Both the position numbers and the translations under genes were made by a program. From the NCBI RefSeq assembly GCF_016907295.1, contig NZ_JAFBBR010000001.1:3100001-3164000 (forward strand): 64,000 nt of DNA. Direction: 5' to 3'. The DNA comes from Microbacterium dextranolyticum (GTDB lineage Bacteria; Actinomycetota; Actinomycetes; Actinomycetales; Microbacteriaceae). A model generated the notes under the pieces. The model was given only the letters and a program-made list of their open reading frames with translations. It did not search any database and was not told the DNA's origin. Positions 17,261 through 25,845 of this stretch are shown one piece after another (the stretch's first letter is position 1; each line of letters begins with the position of its first letter).

Positions 17261-17422
17261 ATGAACATCGCTCTTCTCGTCATCATCATCGTCGCGATCG
17301 TGCTCGCCATCGTGGGCGGCATGAACGCCGCACTGAACTGGCTGCTGTGGGTCGCGCTGATCGTCGGTGTGATCGCGATCATCGCCTTCCTGTTGCGCGT
17401 GGTGCGCGGCGGCAAGGCGTAA
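17261..17422 (+). CDS. 53-residue small membrane protein
   Basis: A 53-residue protein with two hydrophobic segments separated by a Gly-Gly-Met-Asn-Ala turn and a basic C-terminus. The ATG has a strong AAGGAG 8 nt upstream, and a textbook hairpin follows the stop, so the gene is real and monocistronic. Similar two-TM proteins are common, often stress-induced, in Microbacteriaceae; function unknown. Confidence 0.8.
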   Translation: MNIALLVIIIVAIVLAIVGGMNAALNWLLWVALIVGVIAIIAFLLRVVRGGKA

Positions 17423-17440
17423 CAGCCCGCCGCGCACGAT

Positions 17441-17478
17441 CAACAACACCCCCTCGCGCCGTCGAGGGGGTGTTGTTG
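17441..17478 (+). terminator. Intrinsic terminator of the small membrane protein gene
   Basis: Perfect 16-bp stem CAACAACACCCCCTCG / CGAGGGGGTGTTGTTG, 6-nt loop, 18 nt after the stop codon. Confidence 0.85.
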
Positions 17479-17500
17479 CGTTGCGGGGGGCCCGGCGTCC

Positions 17501-17957
17501 GTGTCCCACTTTCTGTCGTTCCGGCCGCCGCCGGACGACAGATTTCGGGACATGCCTCGCCGAAAGTGGGACACACCAAACCCACCAGGCCGTCACCTCG
17601 AGTCCCGGGCCCCGCCTCGAAGCCCCGTCGGATGCCATCGGCCACCACCCGGCATCCATGTCCCACTAGCTGTCGCTTCACAGGCCTCCGAGCGACACAT
17701 TTCGGGACATGCTCTGCCGAAAGTGGGACACCACCCCGAAGAAGGTGGGACATACCCCGAACCCACCAGGCCGTCACCGTGAGTCCCCGGCGGTCACCCC
17801 GAAGCGCTGCCGGATGCCATCGGCCACCACCCGGCATCCATGTCCCACTATCTGTCGCTTCGCAGGCCTCCCGGCAACACATTTCGGGACATGCTCTGCC
17901 GAGAGTGGGACACCACCCCGGAACAAGGGGGACACCACCCCGCAGAAAGTGGGACAT
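17501..17957. repeat. Array 1: three direct repeats of a nested-palindrome unit
   Basis: Three units begin at 17501, 17658 and 17840, with a fragment to 17957. Each opens with TGTCCCACT and closes 60-70 nt later with AGTGGGACA. In unit 1 the outer arms are 13 bp and perfect (17501-17513 / 17562-17574). An inner stem TGTCG.../...CGACA lies inside. In unit 2 the inner stem is TGTCGCT/AGCGACA, a paired change that keeps the stem. About 85-110 nt of also-repeated spacer (CCCACCAGGCCGTCACC..., GATGCCATCGGCCACCAC) joins the units. No gene lies in 17423-18074. Confidence 0.9.
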
Positions 17958-18005
17958 GGCCCGGGGCAGCAACAGCAGAAGCCGGAGCAAGGACCTTCTC
18001 GCAAC

Positions 18006-18050
18006 TCGAGATATATCGTGTTACTCTCGAGGCAACGCGATATATCTCGA
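18006..18050. promoter_or_regulatory. PadR-type operator: 13-bp inverted repeats
   Basis: TCGAGATATATCG (18006-18018) and its exact reverse complement CGATATATCTCGA (18038-18050), 32 bp centre to centre (three helical turns), 25 nt before the DUF4097 start. The operon encodes a PadR regulator. Confidence 0.7.
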
Positions 18051-18074
18051 TGCGCGCGATCCAGGAGAGAACCC

Positions 18075-19025
18075 ATGACACTCGAGAAGTGGCTCATCAA
18101 GCCGGGCGAGACCCGGGTGATCGACCTCGACGACATCCACAAGCTCAAGATCGGCCTGGTCGGCGGGCAGATCGACGTCGTCGCCCACGACGAGCCGGGC
18201 GTGCGCATCGAGGTGCACTCCGTGACGGTGAAGGATCTGCGGATCGAGGCATCCGGCGACCTCATCGAGATCGACCATGCGCAGTTGCGCTGGGACAGCT
18301 TTCTCGAGGTCTTCCGCAACTTCGGCTCGGGCGGACCGAAGGCCGAGATCAGCGTCGCAGTCCCCCGCGGCGTCGAGCTCACCCTCGGCGTCGTCAGCGC
18401 CAGCGCGCTCGTGGCGGGCCTCGCCTCGGGCGCGCGACTGAACACCGTCTCGGGCGACCTGATCGTCGACGGACTGGTCGGCGACCTGTCAGTCAACGCG
18501 GTCTCGGGCGACGTACAGGTGCGCGGCCTCGACGGAACGATGACCGCCAACTCGGTCTCGGGCGACGTCGCGGCCACCGGCAGCATCCGCAAGGCGACGA
18601 TCGACACCGTCTCGGGCACGATGACCGTCGACTCCACCGGGCGCGTCGACGCCGTCACCCTCAACACGGTGTCGGGCGACGCCACGGTGCGACTCGACGA
18701 GGGCCACGCCGCCAACTTCGTCCTGCGCAGCGTCAGCGGCCGCCTCACCGTCGACGGCGTCAAGCGCTCCACCTCGGGGCCCTCGAACTACGCCGACTCG
18801 GTCGGCGAACTCAGCGGCAGCTTCGCCGACGTGCGCGCCAACTCGGTCTCGGGCGCCGTCACGGTGCTGCGCCGCACGGCATCGGTCGACGAGGCGTCGC
18901 GGGCGTCCGTGGATGCCCCGGCCCCGACCGACGCGGACGCGCCCGCCCCGGCGCCGCACAGCGCCGACGCCTCTCCCGTGTGGCCGACGGACGCACCCAC
19001 CGGCGCGCGCGACGAGGAGGCCTGA
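18075..19025 (+). CDS. DUF4097 beta-helix repeat protein
   Basis: A 316-residue protein. From about residue 120 it shows at least seven repeats around the motif (N/D)(T/S)VSGD, spaced about 20 residues, forming the right-handed beta-solenoid of DUF4097. No signal peptide or TM segment, so cytoplasmic. A disordered Ala/Pro/Asp tail occupies the last 45 residues. ATG at 18075 with AGGAGAG. It precedes the PadR gene by 2 nt; DUF4097-PadR pairs are common in Actinobacteria and the protein may modulate PadR or envelope stress, but function is unknown. Confidence 0.88.
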   Translation: MTLEKWLIKPGETRVIDLDDIHKLKIGLVGGQIDVVAHDEPGVRIEVHSVTVKDLRIEASGDLIEIDHAQLRWDSFLEVFRNFGSGGPKAEISVAVPRGVELTLGVVSASALVAGLASGARLNTVSGDLIVDGLVGDLSVNAVSGDVQVRGLDGTMTANSVSGDVAATGSIRKATIDTVSGTMTVDSTGRVDAVTLNTVSGDATVRLDEGHAANFVLRSVSGRLTVDGVKRSTSGPSNYADSVGELSGSFADVRANSVSGAVTVLRRTASVDEASRASVDAPAPTDADAPAPAPHSADASPVWPTDAPTGARDEEA

Positions 19026-19027
19026 GC

Positions 19028-19648
19028 ATGGCCCCCGTCTTCTCGCACGGCGACCTGCGCCTGTACCTGCTGAATCTGCTGGACGAGTCGCCGCGACACG
19101 GGTACGACCTGATCCAGGCGCTGTCGGACCGTACCGGCGGCACGTACACGCCGAGCGCCGGCACGATCTACCCCCGCCTCGCGAAGCTCGAAGAGGAGGG
19201 CCTGGTCACCAAGACCGTCGACGGCCGCAAGACCGTCTACGCGATCACCGAGGCGGGCCGCGCCGAGGTCGTCGCCCGCGCCGGTGACCTCGAAGGCATC
19301 GAGGCGGGCCTCGCCGACAGCATCCGGCTCATCGCCGACGAGGTGCGGGGGAGCGTCCGCGAGGCGATGAAGAGCCTGCGCGCCGATCTCGCCGCCGCGG
19401 CGCAGGCCGATCACGCCGCCGCGGACGCCCGGCGGGCGGCGTCCGCGACCACCGCCGACGGCGCACGGGCGGATGCCCGGGAGCAGCTGCGTCGGGCCGA
19501 GACGATCGTCGGCGAGTTCCGCGCCAGCGTTCGCGCCGACCTGCGCGGCCACCTCGCGCGGGGCGGCACCCTGGCGTCGTCGACCGTCGACGACCTCGCC
19601 CGGTCGCTCGACGACGCCCTGCACGCGCTCACCCGCTCCCTGCGCTGA
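19028..19648 (+). CDS. PadR-family transcriptional regulator
   Basis: A 206-residue repressor. The winged helix at residues 10-85 has the PadR signature LRLYLLNLLDESPRHGYDL, then SAGTIYPRLAKLEEEGLV and DGRKTVYAITEAGR. The C-terminal half is an Ala-rich predicted coiled-coil for dimerisation, ending in an extra helix. Coupled to the DUF4097 gene. The symmetric TCGAGATATATCG repeats upstream of the pair are its likely autoregulatory sites. Confidence 0.92.
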   Translation: MAPVFSHGDLRLYLLNLLDESPRHGYDLIQALSDRTGGTYTPSAGTIYPRLAKLEEEGLVTKTVDGRKTVYAITEAGRAEVVARAGDLEGIEAGLADSIRLIADEVRGSVREAMKSLRADLAAAAQADHAAADARRAASATTADGARADAREQLRRAETIVGEFRASVRADLRGHLARGGTLASSTVDDLARSLDDALHALTRSLR

Positions 19649-19807
19649 CCGCGCCTCCGGGGCCCGAGCGCTGGGCGCCGGGGCCCGGCGGCGGGAACCC
19701 CGAGCGCCGGGGCCCCGGCGACCCCGTCTGCGAGAACCAGGCCCCGGGCCCCGAGACCCGAGCGCCGCGGCCCCCGCGGACCCGACCCCCGAGCCCGGAA
19801 CGACAGG
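19649..19807. other. GC-rich low-complexity intergenic stretch
   Basis: No gene. The stretch is almost pure G/C with imperfect CGAGCGCCGGGGCCCC-like repeats that can fold in many ways; it may terminate both converging genes. Confidence 0.5.
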
Positions 19808-20335
19808 TCAGGCCTCGGGCCAGAGGTCCTCGTCGTCGTGCGCGGGCTCTTCCAGCGGCACGACCAGGATCGGGCGCGACTGGCGGTGCGCGAGGCGGGC
19901 GGCCACCGACCCGGTGAAGAACTCCCGCAGCGACTCGCCGAATCCGCGACGGCGCGTGCCGACGACGATCAGGCGCGCGTGCGAGCGGTCGGCGAGCTGC
20001 TTCAGCGCGAGCGCGGGGTCGCCGACCAGCTGGCGCACCGACCAGTCGACGTCGCCGGACCCGGGCTCGCCCAGAACGGATGCCACGGCGGCCCGCACCG
20101 CGGCGAGTTGAGCATCCCCGGTCGAGATGTCGAGGTCGATCGGCGCGGAGTGGATATAGCCGTCCGGATCCTCGTACGTGACGAACCGCGTGATGTCGAC
20201 ATGCACGACGACGAGGGGGGCGCCGAACAGCCTCGCGTAGCGCGCGGCCTCTCGCACGACGCGGTCGGGCTGGTCGGGCACGACTCCGACGACGACCGCG
20301 TGCGGGGGAACGACATCGGTCTCCGGGTCGGTCAT
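19808..20335 (-). CDS. Universal stress protein (UspA family)
   Basis: A 175-residue single-domain Usp. The N-terminal strand is HAVVVGVVPDQPD, and the C-terminal ATP-binding-type loop appears as IVVGTRRRGFGESLREFFTGSVAARLAHRQSRPILVVP (G-2x-G-9x-G-S pattern). ATP binding and stress survival are the family roles. I start at the ATG 20335 because GGAGG sits 5 nt upstream; an in-frame ATG 13 codons earlier has none. It is convergent with the PadR gene. Confidence 0.9.
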   Translation of the reverse strand: MTDPETDVVPPHAVVVGVVPDQPDRVVREAARYARLFGAPLVVVHVDITRFVTYEDPDGYIHSAPIDLDISTGDAQLAAVRAAVASVLGEPGSGDVDWSVRQLVGDPALALKQLADRSHARLIVVGTRRRGFGESLREFFTGSVAARLAHRQSRPILVVPLEEPAHDDEDLWPEA

Positions 20336-20521
20336 GACAGCCTCCGGTCCATCGCGGCGGGCTTCATCCGACACCGCTCCGCCAGGGTCGGAAGGCCACC
20401 GTGTTATTCTGGATGCTACTCTTCCCGGCGTCAGGCCGGTTCGAAACGCATCGTGAATGCATCGGGTGAGTGCGAGAAATGCAGCCGCACCGCCCGTGAC
20501 TCAGAAATGAGGGGGTCTCGC

Positions 20522-20704
20522 ATGGGGCGTGGCCGTCAGAAGGCGAAGCACACCAAGATCGCTCGTGAGCTGAAGTACGACACGTACACCGTGAACTACT
20601 CGGCCCTCGAGAAGGAACTCGGTCACCACGACGAGGATCCGTACGTCGACAAGTGGGCAGATCAGTACGCCGACGAGGACGAGGACAAGCTCGAGACGGC
20701 GTGA
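20522..20704 (+). CDS. DUF3073 protein
   Basis: A 60-residue acidic/basic protein that matches DUF3073: MGRGRQKAKHTKIARELKY... then an acidic tail (DEDPYVDKWADQYADEDED). Family members are small soluble actinobacterial proteins often coded beside purM; here purM and purF lie just downstream, one MFS gene away. Strong GAGGGGGT ribosome-binding site 5 nt from the ATG. A TATTCT hexamer at 20405 would give a leader of about 100 nt. Function unknown. Confidence 0.92.
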   Translation: MGRGRQKAKHTKIARELKYDTYTVNYSALEKELGHHDEDPYVDKWADQYADEDEDKLETA

Positions 20705-20722
20705 CCGTCACCCTCGTCTGAT

Positions 20723-20752
20723 GTGAAGCGGATGCCGCGGCATCCGCTTCAC
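20723..20752. terminator. 30-nt perfect palindrome between convergent genes
   Basis: GTGAAGCGGATGCC and its complement around a CG centre; the 12-bp stem serves the DUF3073 gene (+) and the MFS gene (-). It contains both GGATGCC and GGCATCC. Confidence 0.8.
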
Positions 20753-20771
20753 TCGTGTGCCCTCCGTGCGC

Positions 20772-22022
20772 TCACCACGCGCTGTGGCGTCTCTCCCACT
20801 CGTCTTCGAGCGTGCGGGTGCGCGTCACGACGACGGCGGCCGGGATCGCCAGCAGGAACAGTCCGCCCAGCGCAAGCAGCGGAGCCTGCCAACCTCCCGT
20901 CGTCTCGTGCAGCACGGCGAAGGCGAGCGGCATCGTCGCGGCGATCGCGTAGCCGACGCTCTGGCTGAAGCTCGACAGCGCGACGGCTCCCTCGTGCGTG
21001 CGAGTACGCACCTGGATGAGGACGAGCACGCCGGGGAACAGCGCCTGCGGCACCCCGAGGAGCATGACCCACAGCACCGTCGCCGCCTGCGGCGCCCACA
21101 CCATGCCGGCGATGCCCGCGACGCCCGCCGCCACCGCGATGACGTAGACGACCCCGATGCGGTGCCAGCGGGTGATGGCGATCGGCACGAGCACCGACCA
21201 GGGCAGCCCCATCGCCCCGAGCAGCGACAGCAGCGCGCCGGCGGCCGCGTGGTCGACGCCCGCCGCATCGACCAGCACGACGGGGAGCCACGCGAAGCAC
21301 GTGTAGACGCTCGCCGACGACACCGCGAACGTCACGGCGAGCGCCCACGCCAGCGGGATGCGCGGCAGGCGCCCGAGCACCCGAGGCGCGGGCTCGTCGA
21401 TCTCGGCGACGGCAGACCCGGCGACCGAGCCCGGTGCACGGCGCCCGTCGAGCACGAGACGCGCCACCCACGGCACGATCGCGGCGACCGCGAACACCGC
21501 CCAGAGCCCGAGCGACAGGCGCCAGCCGACGGCATCCGCGGTCGGGACGGCGACCAGCGGAGGAACGAAGGATGCCACCGCGAGCAACGACGAGTAGAGC
21601 GCCGTCATCGCTCCCGTGCGGTCGGGGAAGTACGCCTTGATGAGCGGCGGGAGCACGACGTTCCCGACGCCGACGGCGGCGAAGAGCACGGCCGTACCGA
21701 GCAGCAGGATGAGAGCGTCGCCGGCGAGGGCGCGCGCCACCATCGCGACCGCCGCCACGATCATCGCGGCCACCGCGAGGCGTTCGAGCCCGAACCGACG
21801 CTCGAGTGCGGGAGTGACGATGCCGAAGACCGCGAAGCACACGGGCGGCGCGGCCCCGATGAGGCCGACGACTCCCGTCGGCACCGGGAAAGTCGCCGAC
21901 ACCTCCGCCAGGATCGGCGAGAGCGACGCCACACCCGAGCGCAGCGAGAAGGCGACGAGGACGATGCCGACGAGGGCGAGGGTGCGCCCCCGCCACAGGG
22001 GACGCGAGGGGACGGATGTCAC
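20772..22022 (-). CDS. MFS transporter (CynX/NimT type)
   Basis: A 416-residue, 12-TM major facilitator. The N-terminus LVAFSLRSGVASLSPIL and the block YFPDRTGAMTALYSS resemble the cyanate/2-nitroimidazole (CynX/NimT) branch. Start is a GTG at 22022. Upstream on the minus strand, TAGGCT is followed by 7 nt and the GTG with no Shine-Dalgarno, so it is probably leaderless. It is 52 nt downstream of purF but has its own promoter inside that gap. Substrate unknown. Confidence 0.85.
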   Translation of the reverse strand: MTSVPSRPLWRGRTLALVGIVLVAFSLRSGVASLSPILAEVSATFPVPTGVVGLIGAAPPVCFAVFGIVTPALERRFGLERLAVAAMIVAAVAMVARALAGDALILLLGTAVLFAAVGVGNVVLPPLIKAYFPDRTGAMTALYSSLLAVASFVPPLVAVPTADAVGWRLSLGLWAVFAVAAIVPWVARLVLDGRRAPGSVAGSAVAEIDEPAPRVLGRLPRIPLAWALAVTFAVSSASVYTCFAWLPVVLVDAAGVDHAAAGALLSLLGAMGLPWSVLVPIAITRWHRIGVVYVIAVAAGVAGIAGMVWAPQAATVLWVMLLGVPQALFPGVLVLIQVRTRTHEGAVALSSFSQSVGYAIAATMPLAFAVLHETTGGWQAPLLALGGLFLLAIPAAVVVTRTRTLEDEWERRHSAW

Positions 22023-22029
22023 TCGGTCC

Positions 22030-22035
22030 AGCCTA
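22030..22035 (-). promoter_or_regulatory. -10 hexamer TAGGCT, leaderless MFS gene
   Basis: TAGGCT on the minus strand, 7 nt before the GTG at 22022. Confidence 0.55.
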
Positions 22036-22074
22036 GGCCCGGCTCGGCATCAGGGGATCCGGAGAGCGGACCGG

Positions 22075-23538
22075 TCAGCTCTCCTGCGAGCCCTCGACCC
22101 ACGCGAGATACTCCTCGGTGACGGTGCCGGTGACGTAGCGGCCGTCGAAGCAGCTCATGTCGAGGTCTTCGACGCCGGGCGCACCCTCGAGGATCGCCGC
22201 CTTCAGGTCGTCGATCTCCTGGTAGACCATGTAGTCGGCGCCGAGCTCGGCCGCGATCTCGGGGATGGTGCGACCGTAGGCGACCAGCTCGTGACGCGAG
22301 GGCATGTTGATGCCGTACACGTGCGGGAAGCGCACGGGCGGCGCCGCCGAGGCGAACGTGACGCTCTTCGCGCCGGCATCCCGCGCCATCTGGATGATCT
22401 CTTTCGAGGTCGTCCCGCGGACGATCGAGTCGTCGATGAGCAGGACGTTCTTGCCCTTGAACTCGCTCGACATCGCGTTCAGCTTCTGGCGGACGCTCTT
22501 CTTGCGCACGGCCTGGCCGGGCATGATGAAGGTGCGGCCGACGTACCGGTTCTTGTAGAAGCCCTCGCGGTACTCGATGCCGAGCTTGCGGGCCACCTGC
22601 ATCGCGGCGGGACGCGCCGAATCCGGGATCGGCATGACGACATCGATCGCACCGGCGGGGGTGTACTTCGCGATCGTGTCGGCGAGCCGCTCGCCCATGC
22701 GCAGACGCGCCTCGTAGACCGAGATGCCGTTCATGATCGAGTCGGGGCGGGCGAGGTACACGTACTCGAACGAGCACGGCACGAGCGTCGGGGACGCCGC
22801 GCACTGCTGCGTGTGCAGGGTGCCGTCGAGGTCGATGAACACGGCCTCGCCTGGGTCGACGTCGCGGACGACCTCGAAGCCGCCGTTCTCGAGCACGAGC
22901 GACTCCGAGGCGACCGTCCACTCGGCGTGGCCGTCCTCGTTCCGGCGCGTGCCGAGGATGAGGGGACGGATGCCGAACGGGTCGCGGAAGGCCAGGAGCC
23001 CGTAGCCGGCGATCAGGGCGATCGCGGCGTACGACCCCTCGACGCGCTCGTGCACGCGCGAGACGGCCTGGAACACCTGCGCCGGGTCGAGCTCGAGGCC
23101 CGAGATGGATGCCTGCAGCTCGTTGGCCAGGACGTTGACCAGCAGCTCGGTGTCGGAGCTGGTGTTGAGGTGGCGGCGGTCCTTGCTGAACAGCTCTTCG
23201 GTGAGCTCGCGCGTGTTGGTGAGGTTGCCGTTGTGGACGAGCACGATGCCGTAGGGCGCGTTGACGTAGAAGGGCTGCGCCTCTTCTTCGCTGGACGCGG
23301 TGCCCTTCGTCGCGTAGCGGACGTGGCCGAGGCCGATCGTCCCGAGGAGCGAGCGCATGTCGCGCGTGCGGACCGCTTCACGGACCTGGCCCTTCGCTTT
23401 GAACAGGTGGAAGACCCCGCTCCGCTCCGCCGTGGCGATGCCCGTGGAGTCCTGCCCGCGATGCTGCAGCAGCAACAGGGAGTCGTAGATCTCCTGGTTG
23501 ACGTTTCCCTGGCCGACGACGCCGACGATTCCGCACAT
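22075..23538 (-). CDS. purF: Amidophosphoribosyltransferase
   Basis: A 487-residue enzyme for the first step of purine synthesis: PRPP + glutamine to phosphoribosylamine. Catalytic Cys2 follows the initiator Met (MCGIVGVVG), as in class II glutaminases where Met is removed. The N-terminal Ntn domain has RGQDSTGIA; the C-terminal PRTase carries VLLIDDSIVRGTTS, the PRPP-binding loop, near residue 370. No propeptide is present, unlike the Bacillus enzyme. It follows purM by 27 nt on the same strand, so they form an operon led by the purM promoter. Confidence 0.97.
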   Translation of the reverse strand: MCGIVGVVGQGNVNQEIYDSLLLLQHRGQDSTGIATAERSGVFHLFKAKGQVREAVRTRDMRSLLGTIGLGHVRYATKGTASSEEEAQPFYVNAPYGIVLVHNGNLTNTRELTEELFSKDRRHLNTSSDTELLVNVLANELQASISGLELDPAQVFQAVSRVHERVEGSYAAIALIAGYGLLAFRDPFGIRPLILGTRRNEDGHAEWTVASESLVLENGGFEVVRDVDPGEAVFIDLDGTLHTQQCAASPTLVPCSFEYVYLARPDSIMNGISVYEARLRMGERLADTIAKYTPAGAIDVVMPIPDSARPAAMQVARKLGIEYREGFYKNRYVGRTFIMPGQAVRKKSVRQKLNAMSSEFKGKNVLLIDDSIVRGTTSKEIIQMARDAGAKSVTFASAAPPVRFPHVYGINMPSRHELVAYGRTIPEIAAELGADYMVYQEIDDLKAAILEGAPGVEDLDMSCFDGRYVTGTVTEEYLAWVEGSQES

Positions 23539-23565
23539 GTGGTGTTGCTCAGCCCGTTTCTGCGC

Positions 23566-24687
23566 CTAGTTCGATGATGAGTATGCGCCGACGAGTCGCA
23601 CGGCGCCGCCGTCGACTCCCTTCGCGCCCTGCTCGAAGTGCCCGAGTCCGTCGTCGGGCGCGTCGCCGACGCGCACGACGCCGACCTGCCAGGTGTCGAT
23701 CCCCTGAGCGCGCAGCACCGCGGTGGCCTCGCCCGCCCGGTCGGCCGCGACGACCGCGAGGAAGCCGATCCCGAGGTTCCAGGTGCCCTCGGTGTCTTCG
23801 AGGCGCAGCCCGCCGAGGTCGGCGAGCACACGGAAGACGGGCAGCGGCGACCAGGTCGAACGGTCGACGTCGACCCAGGTGCCCTGGGGCAGCACGCGCG
23901 CGAGGTTCGCGGCGATCCCGCCGCCGGTGACGTGGCTGAGGGAGTGCACCGCGCCGGGCACCTGCTCGATGAGGTGCAGCAGCGGCAGCGTGTACAGCCG
24001 CGTGGGCTCGAGGAGCTCCTCGCCCCACGTGCGAGCGAAGTCGGGGGCATCCGCGCCGTACGCGACGCCGGCGCGGCTCACGATGTGGCGGATGAGGGAG
24101 TAGCCGTTGGAGTGAGGTCCGCTGGATGCCAGGGCGAGCACCACGTCTCCGTCGCCGACGCGCTCGGCGCCCAGCACCGCGCCCGCCTCGACGACACCGG
24201 TCGCCGCGCCCGCGACGTCGTAGTCGTTCACGCCGAGCAGTCCCGGGTGCTCGGCGGTCTCGCCGCCGACGAGAGCGGTGCCGGTGAGCTCGCACCCGCG
24301 GGCGATGCCGCGGACGATGTCGGCGATGCGCTCGGGGACGACCTTGCCGCACGCGATGTAGTCGGTCATGAAGAGGGGCTTCGCGCCGACCACGACGATG
24401 TCGTCGACGACCATGCCGACGAGATCCTGCCCGATCGTGTCGTGCACGTCGATGGCCTGCGCGATCGCGACCTTGGTCCCCACGCCGTCCGTGCTCGTGG
24501 CGAGCAGAGGCTTGTCCATCGTCAGCAGCGCCGACGCGTCGAACAGCCCGGCGAAGCCGCCGACGCCGCCGAGGACCTCGGGGCCGTGCGTGCGCCGGAC
24601 GGCCGACTTCATCAACTCGACGGCGAGGTCTCCCGCCGCGGTGTCGACGCCGGCTTCGGTATAGGGGTTCCGTGGGGTCTCTGCCAC
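23566..24687 (-). CDS. purM: Phosphoribosylformylglycinamidine cyclo-ligase (AIR synthetase)
   Basis: A 373-residue cytosolic ATP-dependent enzyme making aminoimidazole ribotide. Markers are the N-terminal NPYTEAGVDTAAGD, STDGVGTKVAIAQ, the dimer loop DDIVVVGAKPLFMTDYIACG and LVGGETAEHPGL, then HVTGGGIAANLARVLP. GTG start at 24687. TAGGCT plus 6 nt precedes it with no Shine-Dalgarno, so the purM-purF transcript is likely leaderless. Length is normal for Actinobacteria. Confidence 0.97.
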   Translation of the reverse strand: MAETPRNPYTEAGVDTAAGDLAVELMKSAVRRTHGPEVLGGVGGFAGLFDASALLTMDKPLLATSTDGVGTKVAIAQAIDVHDTIGQDLVGMVVDDIVVVGAKPLFMTDYIACGKVVPERIADIVRGIARGCELTGTALVGGETAEHPGLLGVNDYDVAGAATGVVEAGAVLGAERVGDGDVVLALASSGPHSNGYSLIRHIVSRAGVAYGADAPDFARTWGEELLEPTRLYTLPLLHLIEQVPGAVHSLSHVTGGGIAANLARVLPQGTWVDVDRSTWSPLPVFRVLADLGGLRLEDTEGTWNLGIGFLAVVAADRAGEATAVLRAQGIDTWQVGVVRVGDAPDDGLGHFEQGAKGVDGGAVRLVGAYSSSN

Positions 24688-24693
24688 CCGGAC

Positions 24694-24699
24694 AGCCTA
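24694..24699 (-). promoter_or_regulatory. -10 hexamer TAGGCT of the purM-purF operon
   Basis: Minus-strand TAGGCT, 6 nt, then the purM GTG. Confidence 0.65.
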
Positions 24700-24774
24700 C
24701 CGGGCGCCCGGGGGAACTTCGGCCGGGCATCCGTCAGGCCGAACGGCCGACGCCCTGCGCGCGGTCCGGCTCCC

Positions 24775-24780
24775 TAGGAT
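24775..24780 (+). promoter_or_regulatory. -10 hexamer TAGGAT, leaderless
   Basis: TAGGAT, 6 nt, then the ATG at 24787, back to back with the purM promoter. Confidence 0.65.
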
Positions 24781-24786
24781 GGCCGC

Positions 24787-25389
24787 ATGAGAGCGGCAGG
24801 CGGACCCGAGTGGGTCGTGCGCGAGGACGCGGCACTGCCCGTGCTCGTGGCCCTGAGCCTGCGCCAGTCGCTCGGCCTGCGCTATCCGGAGGAGCTGCCG
24901 GCACTGCGCGGCCTCGCCCGCAGCGAACCCGGCGAGTTCACCGATACCACGACCCTCGAGCGCCAGTGGCGGACGTATTGGGAGATGACCGTCGAACCGC
25001 AGGCGCACCCCTCCCCCGTGCCGCTGGAGCTCGTCGACGGTTTCGACATGATGGTCGCCCTGCCGACCGAGGGCTTCGACGAGCTCGCCGCCGCGATCGC
25101 CCCGTTCGGCTCCGAGGTCGTCGCCCACGCCCGCGCCGCGCACGAGCGGTACCGGGCGGGCAGCGGCACAGGTTCCTCGTACCGCGCCTACGCCAGCGCC
25201 GTCGCGCAATACGAACGTCAGGCGGGTCGGCGCCCTCACGCGTTCGAGCTCAACGTGCAGGTGCTGCCCCTCACCCAGCGCGGGGTGTGGTGGATCGGCG
25301 CGCTGACGATCGCCGTCACGGATTCGCTGCGCAGCGACGTCGTGGCGTTCGACGCGGCGATCGCCCCCGTCATCGCCGACATCGCCTGA
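24787..25389 (+). CDS. Conserved hypothetical protein next to purM
   Basis: A 200-residue soluble protein with no signal peptide or TM segment and no recognisable catalytic motif. It has a helical N-terminal half (an LRQSLGLRYPEELPAL segment) and a C-terminal half with AFELNVQVLPLTQRGVWWIGALTIAVTDSLR, which looks like a beta-sheet core. Position beside purM, divergent from it, is conserved in Microbacteriaceae as I recall, but nothing in the sequence gives a function. Leaderless start. Confidence 0.78.
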   Translation: MRAAGGPEWVVREDAALPVLVALSLRQSLGLRYPEELPALRGLARSEPGEFTDTTTLERQWRTYWEMTVEPQAHPSPVPLELVDGFDMMVALPTEGFDELAAAIAPFGSEVVAHARAAHERYRAGSGTGSSYRAYASAVAQYERQAGRRPHAFELNVQVLPLTQRGVWWIGALTIAVTDSLRSDVVAFDAAIAPVIADIA

Positions 25390-25425
25390 CGCGGCCGCGG
25401 GAAAAGGCCCGCCGGCAGAGGATGC

Positions 25426-25764
25426 CTACGCGCCGCGCTCGTGGTCGTCGTCGATCACGATGCGCTCGTGGTCGACACGCACATCGCGCACGCGCCGCGA
25501 GAAGCCCCGGTCGATGAGCAGAGCGACCGCTCCGAGGACCGCCACGCCGACCGGAATGCAGAAGAGGCACAGGAAGCCGAACACCTGCCCCGTCGAGTAC
25601 TGCGCCTGGGTGGTCGGACTCACGTCGAGCGTGCCGTTGAATCCGAACGTGAGCACGAGAGCCACGAGCACCCCGAGCACGCCGCCGACGAGGAAGAACA
25701 TCGCGTACCGCGGGCTGCGGCGCACCTGCGCGCTCTCGATGCGATGCTCGGCCGACTCGGTCAT
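25426..25764 (-). CDS. Small two-TM membrane protein
   Basis: A 112-residue protein: a hydrophilic N-terminus, TM segments at about residues 20-42 and 60-85, then a basic/acidic tail with the striking VRVDHERIVIDDDHERGA end. Relatives sit near purine genes in related genomes and are sometimes misnamed as Trk components; the size excludes a K+ transporter. GACAAT at 25771-25776 is 6 nt before the ATG, suggesting a leaderless mRNA. It converges on the preceding hypothetical gene. Confidence 0.75.
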   Translation of the reverse strand: MTESAEHRIESAQVRRSPRYAMFFLVGGVLGVLVALVLTFGFNGTLDVSPTTQAQYSTGQVFGFLCLFCIPVGVAVLGAVALLIDRGFSRRVRDVRVDHERIVIDDDHERGA

Positions 25765-25845
25765 CTTCCCATTGTCACACCTCGACGCGGCGGCCGGGCG
25801 CCGCGGTCCCGTGGGACCGACGGCGCCCGGCCGCGGACGCGCCGG

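Noticed and set aside
17501..17957. CRISPR array
   Set aside because: Only three units, repeats are long and spacers are themselves repeated, and no cas genes are nearby.
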